Shown here piece by piece: positions 5,931-12,805 of a DNA stretch of 17,540 bases. The DNA is from Clostridium sp. (GTDB taxonomy: Bacteria > Bacillota > Clostridia > Lachnospirales > Lachnospiraceae). Both the position numbers and the translations under genes were made by a program. The notes below the pieces were generated by a model, which did no database searches, was not told where the DNA came from, and was given only the letters and a program-made list of their open reading frames with translations. The stretch is taken from positions 1 through 17,540 of the forward strand of contig JAMPFS010000053.1 of assembly GCA_023664325.1 (NCBI GenBank). Direction: 5' to 3'. The stretch's first letter is position 1. Each line of letters begins with the position of its first letter.

Positions 5931-5981
5931 ATGGTGTTGCCAATAAAAGTGAACATGCTCAAGGTATTTAGGGGGAGATAA
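5931..5981 (+). pseudogene. Scrap of a paralogue of the gene at 3219
   Basis: The bases GGTGTTGCCAATAAAAGTGA at 5933-5952 nearly match GGTGTTGCCAATAAGGGTGA within the gene at 3219. The frame reads MVLPIKVNMLKVFRGR, compared with TVLPIRVNSIYTV in that gene. Only this block survives, ending at TAA 5979, one base before the GH25 start codon at 5983. It indicates that a second copy of that immunity family once stood here. Confidence 0.5.
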
Positions 5982-5982
5982 A

Positions 5983-7131
5983 ATGAAGGATAAGGTAGTA
6001 ACAGTTACAGCGCTTGTTTTGTCTGTAATTCTTTTGGCAGGCATTGCCCGGGGTGTTGGCGCAATCCTGTCTGATTTCAACAGAGAACAAGATACTGTGA
6101 CGGAGCGGACAACAACAGAGCAAACAGAGGCAGCTACGGAGCAGATAACGGAACTGACAACAGAGCTTACAACGGAAATAACAACTGAGGAAGTAACGGA
6201 ATTGATTACAGAGGAATGGACGGTAGAAGATGATGTGGCGGCGCCTGTCTTTCTTACCTTTACGAAAAGCCCGCAGGTTAAGCTGGGGGCAGTTTTTGAT
6301 GTACACGATTATGTTGGATATGGGGATGATGTTGACCGGACTCCGGAGCTTACCATAGAAGGCGAGGTGGATACATCCGTGCCGGGAACGTATCCTCTGA
6401 CATTGACGCTTACGGATGAAGCAGGGCATTCGACTATAGAATTGATGAATGTCAATGTGGTATCAGAAATCACGTCTTATTCCGGGGGAGAAAAAGAAGC
6501 GTTTGATGCATTTGCGGCAAATTATAAAAACGACGATACGGTTCTTGGAATTGATGTTTCCAGATGGCAGGAGGATATTGATTTTGAGCAGGTAAAAAAT
6601 GCGGGATGTGATTTTGTCATCATCCGGATTGGCGGATATGATGATGGCAGCCAGTATGAGGACCGCTATTATAAAACCAATATCCGGAAAGCGAAGGCAG
6701 CGGGATTAAGGGTTGGCATTTATTGGCATGCGGAAGAGAGCAGCATAGAGGAAATAAGGTCCAATGTCACATATATGATGGGGATTCTCGACGGAGAAAA
6801 ATTGGATTTTCCGATTGCATACGACTGGGAGGATTTTAGCGGATTTCAAAAATACGGGATGAATCTGCATGATATCAATGCATGTTTTGAAGCATTCTGC
6901 AATGAAGTGGAAGCATATGGATATGAAGTATGTCTGTACAGCAGCCGGAATTTTCTGGAAAATGTTTGGACGAATGAAAATGGGCATTTGGTGTGGCTTG
7001 CAAATTATACGGCGAAGACAGCGTATGCGGGCGAATATTATATGTGGCAGCAAGGGAATACCGGAAGAATCGCAGGGATTAATACGGACGTGGATTTCAA
7101 TGTGCTGTATAAGGATAAAGGGGGCTGGTAG
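5983..7131 (+). CDS. Membrane-anchored GH25 muramidase (lysozyme)
   Basis: A 382-residue protein starting at ATG 5983 after TAGGGGGAGATAA. Residues 5-29 form a signal-anchor (VVTVTALVLSVILLAGIARG). Residues about 38-80 are a low-complexity Thr/Glu spacer (TTEQTEAATEQITELTTEL and more), probably spanning the cell wall. Residues about 85-160 resemble a bacterial Ig-like/DUF5011 domain (LGAVFDVHDYVGYGDDVD, VPGTYPLTLTLTDEAGHS). The GH25 domain covers about 187-380, with GIDVSRWQ (189-196), the catalytic acidic motif YDWEDF (280-285), VCLYSSRNFLENVW and the closing WQQGNTGRIAGINTDVDFN. GH25 enzymes cut the N-acetylmuramoyl-N-acetylglucosamine bond of peptidoglycan. Likely active and extracytoplasmic, for wall remodelling. 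It is not obviously part of the toxin array, although it follows it directly. Confidence 0.92.
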   Translation: MKDKVVTVTALVLSVILLAGIARGVGAILSDFNREQDTVTERTTTEQTEAATEQITELTTELTTEITTEEVTELITEEWTVEDDVAAPVFLTFTKSPQVKLGAVFDVHDYVGYGDDVDRTPELTIEGEVDTSVPGTYPLTLTLTDEAGHSTIELMNVNVVSEITSYSGGEKEAFDAFAANYKNDDTVLGIDVSRWQEDIDFEQVKNAGCDFVIIRIGGYDDGSQYEDRYYKTNIRKAKAAGLRVGIYWHAEESSIEEIRSNVTYMMGILDGEKLDFPIAYDWEDFSGFQKYGMNLHDINACFEAFCNEVEAYGYEVCLYSSRNFLENVWTNENGHLVWLANYTAKTAYAGEYYMWQQGNTGRIAGINTDVDFNVLYKDKGGW

Positions 7132-7204
7132 GATGAAGTTAAATTGGTATTTGCTCCAGTTGAGAATACATATTCCTCCATCTTTAAAGACATAGATTCC
7201 ATTG

Positions 7205-8506
7205 TCAGCCGGGTAGGATATATTTACTGTTTCGTCCTCTGCCATGCCGTGCAAGCTGCCCCTTTTCCACCATCTTTCGCAGTATGCGTGAGGCGGATGA
7301 GGTACTGATTCCGAATTGTGTCTCTACCGCAGTTCTTGTAATTTCACCATTCTCTTTCACAAAGTCAATAATTTTCTGTTCTTCACTGGCGGCCGGAACT
7401 GTTTTTGGGGATTCGGTGCCAAAGTTGATGTTTGGCAGTGTAATCTTAAAAGCATTATTGGTTGTCTCAATCATTGGTTTTCTATTTATATGTTCATAAG
7501 CTTTCATAATCTTATGGATTCCCATACCATAAGATTCAATCAGGGCTAATCGGTAAAAAATGTTTGCTAAATTCTGATTCCTGCACACGGATAATCCCAT
7601 CATGACATCTTCCAGATAAATACCCGGAAGCAGACCGCCAACCGAAATAAATTCCATACGGTCTGCAAAAATACGGATAAGGGCACTGGCACGGAATCCA
7701 TAGTCACGGTGTACCAACATATTGAGCAATGTTTCGCGTACAGCAACTTCCGGGTAATCCCTGCTGTCAATGCGCCGCAATTTATCAAAGGCTGCATGTG
7801 TCTGGTTGTGTAGATCGATATAGGAATAAATATCATTTAACTGTTGCAGCAAAGAGCCGGTAAACTCATGTCGATCTTTAAAAATATTCTGGTCAGTATC
7901 CTGAAAGACGGCAACTTTTACTGTGTGCATACATTGTTCGGATAAGAGTAAGGCAAGATTGGTATAAATGCCGTCAGAATTTAGCAGCTTTAATGTCTGC
8001 ATCTGCTTCGTTCCAAAAGGAATATCCCGTATGGAAAATTCGTTTTCAGCGGTATGAAAGGTTAAATCCTGTTGCAGGGAACGCATTTGTTCAAACCGGT
8101 CGCCATCCGTTTCTTTAATCATGTGCCGAATCATGGTATCCGTTGCAGGTACGGATGAGTATCCCTGCCGTACATACACACCTTCCGGCCGCAGTCCTTT
8201 TTTTGCAATATAATAGGGTCTTTCAGTGCCTCTTTGAATATCTATGGAAACAACATACTTCCCTTCTATTTCTAATGTTTCATAGTGAAGAAACATGGTT
8301 AAATCTGGTTTAATGGCATCACGGATCATATTGCTGACCTGTAGGGCAGTTTCATCTGGCTTTTGGATGCCGGTTACCGTTCCATCATCCTGAACACCGA
8401 TATACAGTTTCCCGCCATCACCGTTTGCAAAGGCAATAACTTCTTTCTTAATGTCTTCTACAACGATTGCCTTTAATTCAACATTTTCACTTTCCTGAAA
8501 GGTCAT
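7205..8506 (-). CDS. AlbA_2/Schlafen-type ATP-binding transcriptional regulator with C-terminal winged helix
   Basis: A 433-residue protein. Residues 5-125 are the AlbA_2 domain (ESENVELKAIVVEDIKKEVI, AFANGDGGKLYIGVQDDGTV, EGVYVRQGYSSVPAT). Residues about 235-360 form the HATPase_c_4-like region (RETLLNMLVHRDYGF, FADRMEFISVGGLLPGI, ALIESYGMGIHKIM). Residues about 375-430 are a winged helix (EITRTAVETQFGISTSSASR, ILRKMVEKGQLARHG). The domain order is typical of putative regulators once annotated as ATP-dependent DNA helicase-like; none is shown to be a helicase. The start is supported by GGAGG six to ten bases upstream on the minus strand. Its promoter carries a four-box palindromic operator, which suggests autoregulation. 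It is convergent with the GH25 gene, and no clear terminator lies between them. Confidence 0.9.
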   Translation of the reverse strand: MTFQESENVELKAIVVEDIKKEVIAFANGDGGKLYIGVQDDGTVTGIQKPDETALQVSNMIRDAIKPDLTMFLHYETLEIEGKYVVSIDIQRGTERPYYIAKKGLRPEGVYVRQGYSSVPATDTMIRHMIKETDGDRFEQMRSLQQDLTFHTAENEFSIRDIPFGTKQMQTLKLLNSDGIYTNLALLLSEQCMHTVKVAVFQDTDQNIFKDRHEFTGSLLQQLNDIYSYIDLHNQTHAAFDKLRRIDSRDYPEVAVRETLLNMLVHRDYGFRASALIRIFADRMEFISVGGLLPGIYLEDVMMGLSVCRNQNLANIFYRLALIESYGMGIHKIMKAYEHINRKPMIETTNNAFKITLPNINFGTESPKTVPAASEEQKIIDFVKENGEITRTAVETQFGISTSSASRILRKMVEKGQLARHGRGRNSKYILPG

Positions 8507-8538
8507 GCAGTATGCCTCCTTATCATTTTTCTGTTCAC

Positions 8539-8567
8539 ATTATAGCTTTTCTGGTCAATCTAGTCAA
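8539..8567 (-). promoter_or_regulatory. Sigma-A type promoter of the AlbA_2 regulator
   Basis: On the minus strand, TTGACT (8562-8567) is followed by a 17-base spacer and TATAAT (8539-8544), close to consensus with ideal spacing. The predicted start of transcription is about 25-30 bases before the start codon at 8506, leaving room for the GGAGG site. Confidence 0.8.
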
Positions 8568-8589
8568 TATGTTTGACCAGATTGACCAG
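8551..8589. promoter_or_regulatory. Nested palindromic operator with four TTGACCA-like boxes
   Basis: TGGTCAA (8552-8558) and TAGTCAA (8561-8567) are mirrored by TTGACCA (8573-8579) and TTGACCA (8582-8588), all symmetric around position 8570. The outer arms CTGGTCAATCT and AGATTGACCAG pair perfectly over 11 bases; the inner pair has one mismatch. Boxes within each half repeat every nine bases. The element covers the -35 box and spacer of the regulator promoter, so binding would block polymerase. Confidence 0.75.
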
Positions 8590-8725
8590 AATACATTTCA
8601 GGCTTTCCTGCTGGCATAATGGATATGCTTTTGAAAGGTACATACGAGGGGAGTAAATATTGCGAAAAAGATGGGAGAGTGATAAAATAAAAACGTTTAA
8701 GGTAAAGTGGTAAAATAAGGATTGA

Positions 8726-9013
8726 GAGAGGATAATATGGAAAGATGGTGTTGATAAGGAGCACACAATAATCTGGACTATGGGGTATAGCCGTGAGGCA
8801 GCAGTGACTAATATTATTGCAGGTGAATTGTCAGATAACGAGAATTATGCTGCTAAAAATCATATATTTGGCTACACGTATGTTTGTCCGGCAGTTAGTA
8901 AATATGCCAACACATCATATACAAATATTTATAATTTCAATATGAAAATCAAGGAAGAATGTGAAGTGACGGGAAGGAGGATTTTTAAAAACCGAAGAGG
9001 AGGAGAGAGATGA
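8726..9013 (+). pseudogene. Lipase-like (alpha/beta hydrolase) relic
   Basis: The frame is open from 8726 after a TGA at 8723, but lacks a credible start. It reads IIWTMGYSREAAVTNIIAGE, then HIFGYTYVCPAVSKYANTSY and TNIYNFN, before running into the ribosome binding site of the next gene and stopping at 9013. 'GYSRxAAVTNxxAG...YGYTxxxPAVxK...NIYN' is the nucleophile-elbow block of a class-3-like or DUF2974-type lipase, with G-Y-S-R-E in place of G-H-S-R-G. The N-terminal half and the His part of the active site are missing. Positions 8591-8725 hold nothing I can assign. It may be read as a 77-residue protein from ATG 8780, but I treat it as a remnant. Confidence 0.5.
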
Positions 9014-10134
9014 AGAAAAAGAAAATATACAGGAGCAGGGCGCTTAACGCAGTATGTCTGCTGGACCGTGCCCTTTGGCTTATTCTGGTGCTTGTCTTTG
9101 TGTATGCCATAGCTAAGAACGGACAGCTTCCAGAGGTCATACAGGCAAAACCGAAGCTGTACACCTGGCTGACTTACATCGCATTGTATGTGTTGTGGGC
9201 ATTTGTGGGGGCGCTGATTCCGGTTATAGTTCTCAAGGTGATTTTTTATCAAATAAAAAAGCAGCTTCTGCGAAATGCCAGATTTATTACCGTTGAGGAT
9301 TTTGACTATTACCGTGACAAGCTTACCGGGTTGTCTCCGGGGATAATCAGTATTCTGGCAGACTTAAGTGTCGAGAGAAAAAAGGATATTTCGGCTTCCA
9401 TATTGAAGTACCAGGAGATGGGTATTCTGAAATATGAGGATAACCGGTATATGGTTATAGGGGATTACCAAAATGCCAGGCTTCGGGAAAGTGACAGATA
9501 TTTAATAGAGGGACTGGTAAATCAGACCTTTTTGGAAAAGGATGAAGGAAAATGGGCAAAGCTGGTGGAGCAGGAAGCCATAAAGGAGGGGTATATCACA
9601 AACCCCGATGACCCGGTCTGGCGGGAGAAAAATTACAAAAAAAGTGTAATTGGCTGTGTGGGCAGCTGCTTAGGAGGCTGTTTGACGCCGATTATCCTGT
9701 TTTGCCTGGTAGGCGCTCTTTTAGGCAAAGTGGATATTAATCATATGGATGCGATTGTTGCAACGGCGCCGGTGGATGGAACGGTTGGGCAGTATATCGA
9801 ATTTCTCAATCAGAATTTTGAATTTTGCATGGGTCTGCTGACGGCGATTGTGGCAATTATTATTTTTTTGGTATCGCTGATTTTTCCGGTACTGGTTATC
9901 GCCGGTAAGATAGCGGGAGCAGTTAATAAAAAGCCTTACAGGCGCACAGAGTACGGAAACCAGATGACGGAATATGTATTCGGAATGAAAAATTTTATCC
10001 ATGATTTTTCAAATTTAAACGAGGCGAACCAGGAGCATCTTGTTTTGTGGGACGATTATCTGATTTATGCGGTTGTTCTGGAGGAAAACCAGCAGATTAT
10101 TGATGAGATTAGGAAAAGGAGAAATAAGAGATGA
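9010..10134 (+). CDS. DUF2207-like integral membrane protein, partner of LemA
   Basis: A 374-residue protein starting at ATG 9010 after AGAGGAGGAGAGAG. Membrane segments are at about 16-36, 52-80, 214-240 and 273-303. A cytoplasmic domain at about 95-205 contains TGLSPGIISILADLSVERKK and DISASILKYQEMGILKYED, the winged-helix-like block typical of DUF2207 proteins. The C-terminal YVFGMKNFIHDFSNLNEANQ followed by LVLWDDYLIYAVVL is the other family signature ('WDDYLIYAVxLxxx'). The large extracellular N-terminal domain of classical DUF2207 proteins is absent, so this is a short form. The last four bases overlap the LemA start (ATGA), which indicates translational coupling and a shared membrane role. 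Confidence 0.8.
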   Translation: MKKKKIYRSRALNAVCLLDRALWLILVLVFVYAIAKNGQLPEVIQAKPKLYTWLTYIALYVLWAFVGALIPVIVLKVIFYQIKKQLLRNARFITVEDFDYYRDKLTGLSPGIISILADLSVERKKDISASILKYQEMGILKYEDNRYMVIGDYQNARLRESDRYLIEGLVNQTFLEKDEGKWAKLVEQEAIKEGYITNPDDPVWREKNYKKSVIGCVGSCLGGCLTPIILFCLVGALLGKVDINHMDAIVATAPVDGTVGQYIEFLNQNFEFCMGLLTAIVAIIIFLVSLIFPVLVIAGKIAGAVNKKPYRRTEYGNQMTEYVFGMKNFIHDFSNLNEANQEHLVLWDDYLIYAVVLEENQQIIDEIRKRRNKR

Positions 10135-10703
10135 GCACATTTGGTATTATATTGGTGGTAGTGGCAGTATTGATGGTAATTTATGCGGTAACGGCTTATA
10201 ACAGCTTTACCGTGCTGAAAAACCGGATAGAAAATCAGGGGGCGCAAATAGAGGTTCAGCTTAAGAGAAGGGCTGATTTAATTCCCAATTTAATTGAAAC
10301 GGCAAAGGGCTATGCTAAATTTGAAAAGGGCACGCTGGAAAACATCACAAGGCTTAGGGGCAATGTGGTAAATGCTGCAAATGCGAGGGAATCTTATGCG
10401 GCAAACAATGAGCTTGGCAGGGAATTTAACCGGATTATGGCGGTTAGTGAAAATTATCCCGAATTAAAGGCAAACAGCAATTTTATGAAATTGCAGGAGG
10501 AGCTTTCTGAGACAGAGGAAAAGATTGCAAAGTCACGCCAGTTTTATAATGATGTGGTGACAAAATATAATACGGCAATTATGCTGTTCCCCAAATCACT
10601 TTTTGCCGGTATATTTGGATTTAAGAAAATCGAGTTACTAGAAGCCTCTGCCGAGGAGAAGAAAAGTGTAAAAATAGATTCTTCGGATTTTAATCTTGAA
10701 TAG
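10131..10703 (+). CDS. lemA: LemA family membrane protein
   Basis: A 190-residue protein. Residues about 4-24 form a single N-terminal membrane helix (FGIILVVVAVLMVIYAVTAY). The four-helix LemA domain follows with YNSFTVLKNRIENQGAQIEV, QLKRRADLIPNLIETAKGYA, ANNELGREFNRIMAVSENYP, ELKANSNFMKLQEELSETEE and KIAKSRQFYNDVVTKYN. LSETEEKIAxxRQFYNDxVxxYN is diagnostic. The C-terminus ends VKIDSSDFNLE. LemA proteins are usually paired with DUF2207 or TPM-domain proteins, as here. Their exact function is unsettled; a coiled-coil scaffold at the membrane is the usual view. The start overlaps the upstream stop. Confidence 0.92.
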   Translation: MSTFGIILVVVAVLMVIYAVTAYNSFTVLKNRIENQGAQIEVQLKRRADLIPNLIETAKGYAKFEKGTLENITRLRGNVVNAANARESYAANNELGREFNRIMAVSENYPELKANSNFMKLQEELSETEEKIAKSRQFYNDVVTKYNTAIMLFPKSLFAGIFGFKKIELLEASAEEKKSVKIDSSDFNLE

Positions 10704-10845
10704 AGGAGGCAATTTAAAAGGGCGGTATTTGATTGGTCTTTTGGACTCAAGTGTTTGCTTTATATTTTGAAATTTAATAATAAATATTTGTAGCTTTGAC
10801 TTTTTGCAACCACAGGTAGAATAATTGCAACGATAAATATATGGC

Positions 10846-11187
10846 GTGTTGGTGGCTAAATGGGAGGCGGGTTTATCTTATCCGGATATTTTTAATCTTA
10901 TTAAATTCCGGTTGGAAGCAATATGGAAAGCAGAAACAGCGGTCTATGCAATGAATTATGCCGGCAGGGTGCTTGATGAAAGATTCAGCGGCAATTTTCT
11001 AAAAGAAGCCCTTAGGGCGGCTGATGAAAAGAATCCGTATAGAGGACCGGATTATTATGCGTCTGGCAATTATATATACAAATCAAATGTCACTGGAAAT
11101 ATAGAGTGGTTTCAGGGGTATGAAGAAATCTGGTGCGGGGAAGTTAAAGTGTATGAATGTTATTTCCATGGTGGTTTGCTGAAATAA
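10846..11187 (+). pseudogene. Truncated XRE-DUF5680 regulator relic
   Basis: The frame begins with VAKWEAGLSYPDIFNLIKF, which matches the end of an XRE helix-turn-helix ('VSKWExGxSYPDIxNLIKL'). It then jumps directly to YAMNYAGRVL, LKEALRAADEKNPYRGPDYY and YEEIWCGEVKVYECYFHGGL, the C-terminal two-thirds of DUF5680. The start of the helix-turn-helix and the region between it and DUF5680 are missing. A TAA about ten bases upstream of GTG 10846 closes the frame, and no ribosome binding site is seen. XRE proteins with a C-terminal DUF5680 domain are known in Clostridia, so this looks like such a regulator with a 5' truncation and an internal deletion. A short GTG-initiated protein cannot be excluded. 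Confidence 0.65.
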
Positions 11188-11220
11188 GAACAGGATAAGG
11201 ACATTTTCAAGAAAATTCGC

Positions 11221-11268
11221 AGCAACAGTGTTGCTTGACAATGTAAACGGATTGCAATACAATGTAAA
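11221..11268 (+). promoter_or_regulatory. Promoter and operator of the DinJ-YafQ operon
   Basis: TTGACA (11235-11240), a 17-base spacer and TACAAT (11258-11263) form a near-consensus promoter. The ten-base direct repeat ACAATGTAAA occurs at 11238-11247 and 11259-11268, exactly 21 bases (two helical turns) apart and covering both promoter boxes. An inverted repeat AGCAAC-AGT-GTTGCT (11221-11235) lies just upstream. These are candidate sites for autorepression by the ribbon-helix-helix antitoxin. Confidence 0.75.
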
Positions 11269-11283
11269 TTAGGAGGTGGAAAT

Positions 11284-11556
11284 ATGGCAACAGTACAAAC
11301 ACAAATCAGGATAGAAGAAGATGTTAAAAAACAGGCAGTAGAATTGTTTGATCAGCTTGGGATTGATATGTCCAGTGCTGTAAATATGTTTTTGCGGCAG
11401 GCTATTATGCATGGTGGACTTCCTTTTAGCGTGGAGATTCCTAAATATAAGCAGGAAGTGATAGAAGCTATGGAGGAAGCAAAACAAATCAGCAGGAATC
11501 CGAATACAAAAAGATATGGCAGCTTTGCAGAAGCCCTGGAGGACATTGAGTTATGA
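11284..11556 (+). CDS. dinJ: RelB/DinJ family antitoxin
   Basis: A 90-residue protein with a perfect AGGAGGTG site four bases before ATG 11284. The N-terminal ribbon-helix-helix (residues 3-48) reads TVQTQIRIEEDVKKQAVELF, then DQLGIDMSSAVNMFLRQAIM and GGLPF, which is diagnostic of RelB/DinJ. Residues 50-90 form the toxin-binding tail (EVIEAMEEAKQISRNPNTKR, SFAEALEDIEL). The DNA-binding dimer normally represses its own operon, helped by the toxin. The stop overlaps the toxin start by four bases (ATGA). Confidence 0.93.
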   Translation: MATVQTQIRIEEDVKKQAVELFDQLGIDMSSAVNMFLRQAIMHGGLPFSVEIPKYKQEVIEAMEEAKQISRNPNTKRYGSFAEALEDIEL

Positions 11557-11834
11557 AATATGAATTAATCCTTACCGGAAGATTTAAAAAAGGATTGAAG
11601 ATTGCTAAGAAGCGAGGATTAGATATTTCTTTACTGGAAGACATTGTAGAACGACTATTGCACAAAATCCCTTTGGATGCAAAAAACAGAGACCATGCTC
11701 TTAGTGGAGGTTATATAGGTTATCGAGAATGCCATATTCAGTCAGACTGGTTGTTAGTATATCTAATAGAAGATGATATATTAACATTGACATTGATTGA
11801 TACGGGTACACATGCGGATTTATTTGATAGATAA
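11553..11834 (+). CDS. yafQ: YafQ family mRNA interferase toxin
   Basis: A 93-residue basic RelE-fold protein. It begins MKYELILTGRFKKGLKIAKK and contains RDHALSGGYIGYRECHIQSD, WLLVYLIEDDILTLTLIDTG and THADLF. The candidate catalytic residues H48, H61, D65, H87 and F91 match the pattern in E. coli YafQ, so the toxin looks active. YafQ enzymes cut mRNA on the ribosome. The gene is co-translated with its antitoxin through an ATGA overlap. A complete type II module. Confidence 0.93.
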   Translation: MKYELILTGRFKKGLKIAKKRGLDISLLEDIVERLLHKIPLDAKNRDHALSGGYIGYRECHIQSDWLLVYLIEDDILTLTLIDTGTHADLFDR

Positions 11835-11866
11835 TTCATCATAAAAAGTTACGAGGAAGTGATAAG

Positions 11867-12805
11867 GTGATTTTAAGTGTCAGCCGCAGAACGGATATTC
11901 CCAATTATTATTCCGAATGGTTTTTGCGTAGAATAAAGGAAGGATATGTATATGTCCGAAATCCGATAAACGCACATCAGGTTAGTAAAATTATTTTGTC
12001 CCCGGAAATTGTGGACTGTATTGTCTTTTGGACAAAAAATCCAGAACCAATGTTTGCGCAGTTAGAGGAACTGGATGCTTATAAATATTACTTTCAATTT
12101 ACACTTACCGGCTTTGGCAATGACATAGAATGTAATGTTCCGCATAAAAAGAAAACGATGATTCCGATATTTCAAAAGCTATCGCATAAAATCGGTAAGG
12201 AAAAAGTGATTTGGCGATATGACCCGATTATCTTTACGGATAAATATAATTTAAAATATCATTTGAAAGCGTTTGAACAAATTGCGAAAGAGCTGCATGG
12301 TTACACATCTAAATGCGTTATTAGCTTTGTAGATATATATACCAAAAACAGAAAAAATATGAAAGCCTTAAATCCCTTTTTGCTGACAGAAATTGATTTA
12401 GCTGCATTTGCAAAAGAAATTGCGTTGATTGCGGGAAGTTATAATATTAAAGTTGCCGCATGTGCAGAACCGGTTGATTTATCGCCTTACGGAATAGAGC
12501 GTAATTGTTGTATTGACAAAGGATTGATTGAAAAAATCACAGGGTGTAAAATTCAGGCAGATAAAGATAAGAATCAAAGAAAAGAGTGCGGCTGTATTGA
12601 AAGTATTGACATAGGCACATACAATACCTGCAACAATGGCTGTCAATATTGTTATGCAAGCTATAGCCGGGAAAGTGTTGCGCAAAACTGTAAACTATAT
12701 GATGTCGATTCTCCGCTTTTATGTGGAAAAATTACAGAAAATGATAAAATCACAGAGAGAAAAGTAAAATCATTAAAAGAAAGGGGGCGCCATGAAAAAG
12801 GTTAG
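11867..12805 (+). CDS. DUF1848 domain protein with C-terminal cysteine cluster
   Basis: A 312-residue protein starting at GTG 11867 after GAGGAAGTGATAA. It has the family opening MILSVSRRTDIPNYYSEWFL, then YVYVRNPINAHQVSKIIL, CIVFWTKNPEPM, FTLTGFGNDIECNVPHK, IWRYDPIIFTDKY and CAEPVDLSPYGI. The C-terminus has a cysteine cluster (C241, C243, C255, C259, C262), including TCNNGCQYCYASYS, a C-x3-C-x2-C arrangement like a radical-SAM iron-sulfur site, as known for DUF1848. This suggests a [4Fe-4S] enzyme related to the radical-SAM/SplB fold; the substrate is unknown. Its last 14 bases overlap the hydrolase gene. Confidence 0.88.
   Translation: MILSVSRRTDIPNYYSEWFLRRIKEGYVYVRNPINAHQVSKIILSPEIVDCIVFWTKNPEPMFAQLEELDAYKYYFQFTLTGFGNDIECNVPHKKKTMIPIFQKLSHKIGKEKVIWRYDPIIFTDKYNLKYHLKAFEQIAKELHGYTSKCVISFVDIYTKNRKNMKALNPFLLTEIDLAAFAKEIALIAGSYNIKVAACAEPVDLSPYGIERNCCIDKGLIEKITGCKIQADKDKNQRKECGCIESIDIGTYNTCNNGCQYCYASYSRESVAQNCKLYDVDSPLLCGKITENDKITERKVKSLKERGRHEKG

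Noticed and set aside
6080..6230. Repetitive ACAGAG/ACGGAA units considered as a CRISPR-like or DNA repeat array
   Set aside because: They are in-frame codons of the Thr/Glu spacer, irregular in spacing, with no conserved repeat-spacer structure.
5968..6429. Minus-strand frame over the Thr/Glu spacer of the GH25 gene
   Set aside because: It arises from the low-complexity repeats read backwards (Cys/Leu/Arg-rich product) and has no independent support.
6706..7254. Long open frame on the minus strand opposite the GH25 gene
   Set aside because: It is antisense to the clearly real GH25 gene, has no family pattern and no ribosome binding site; a shadow frame.
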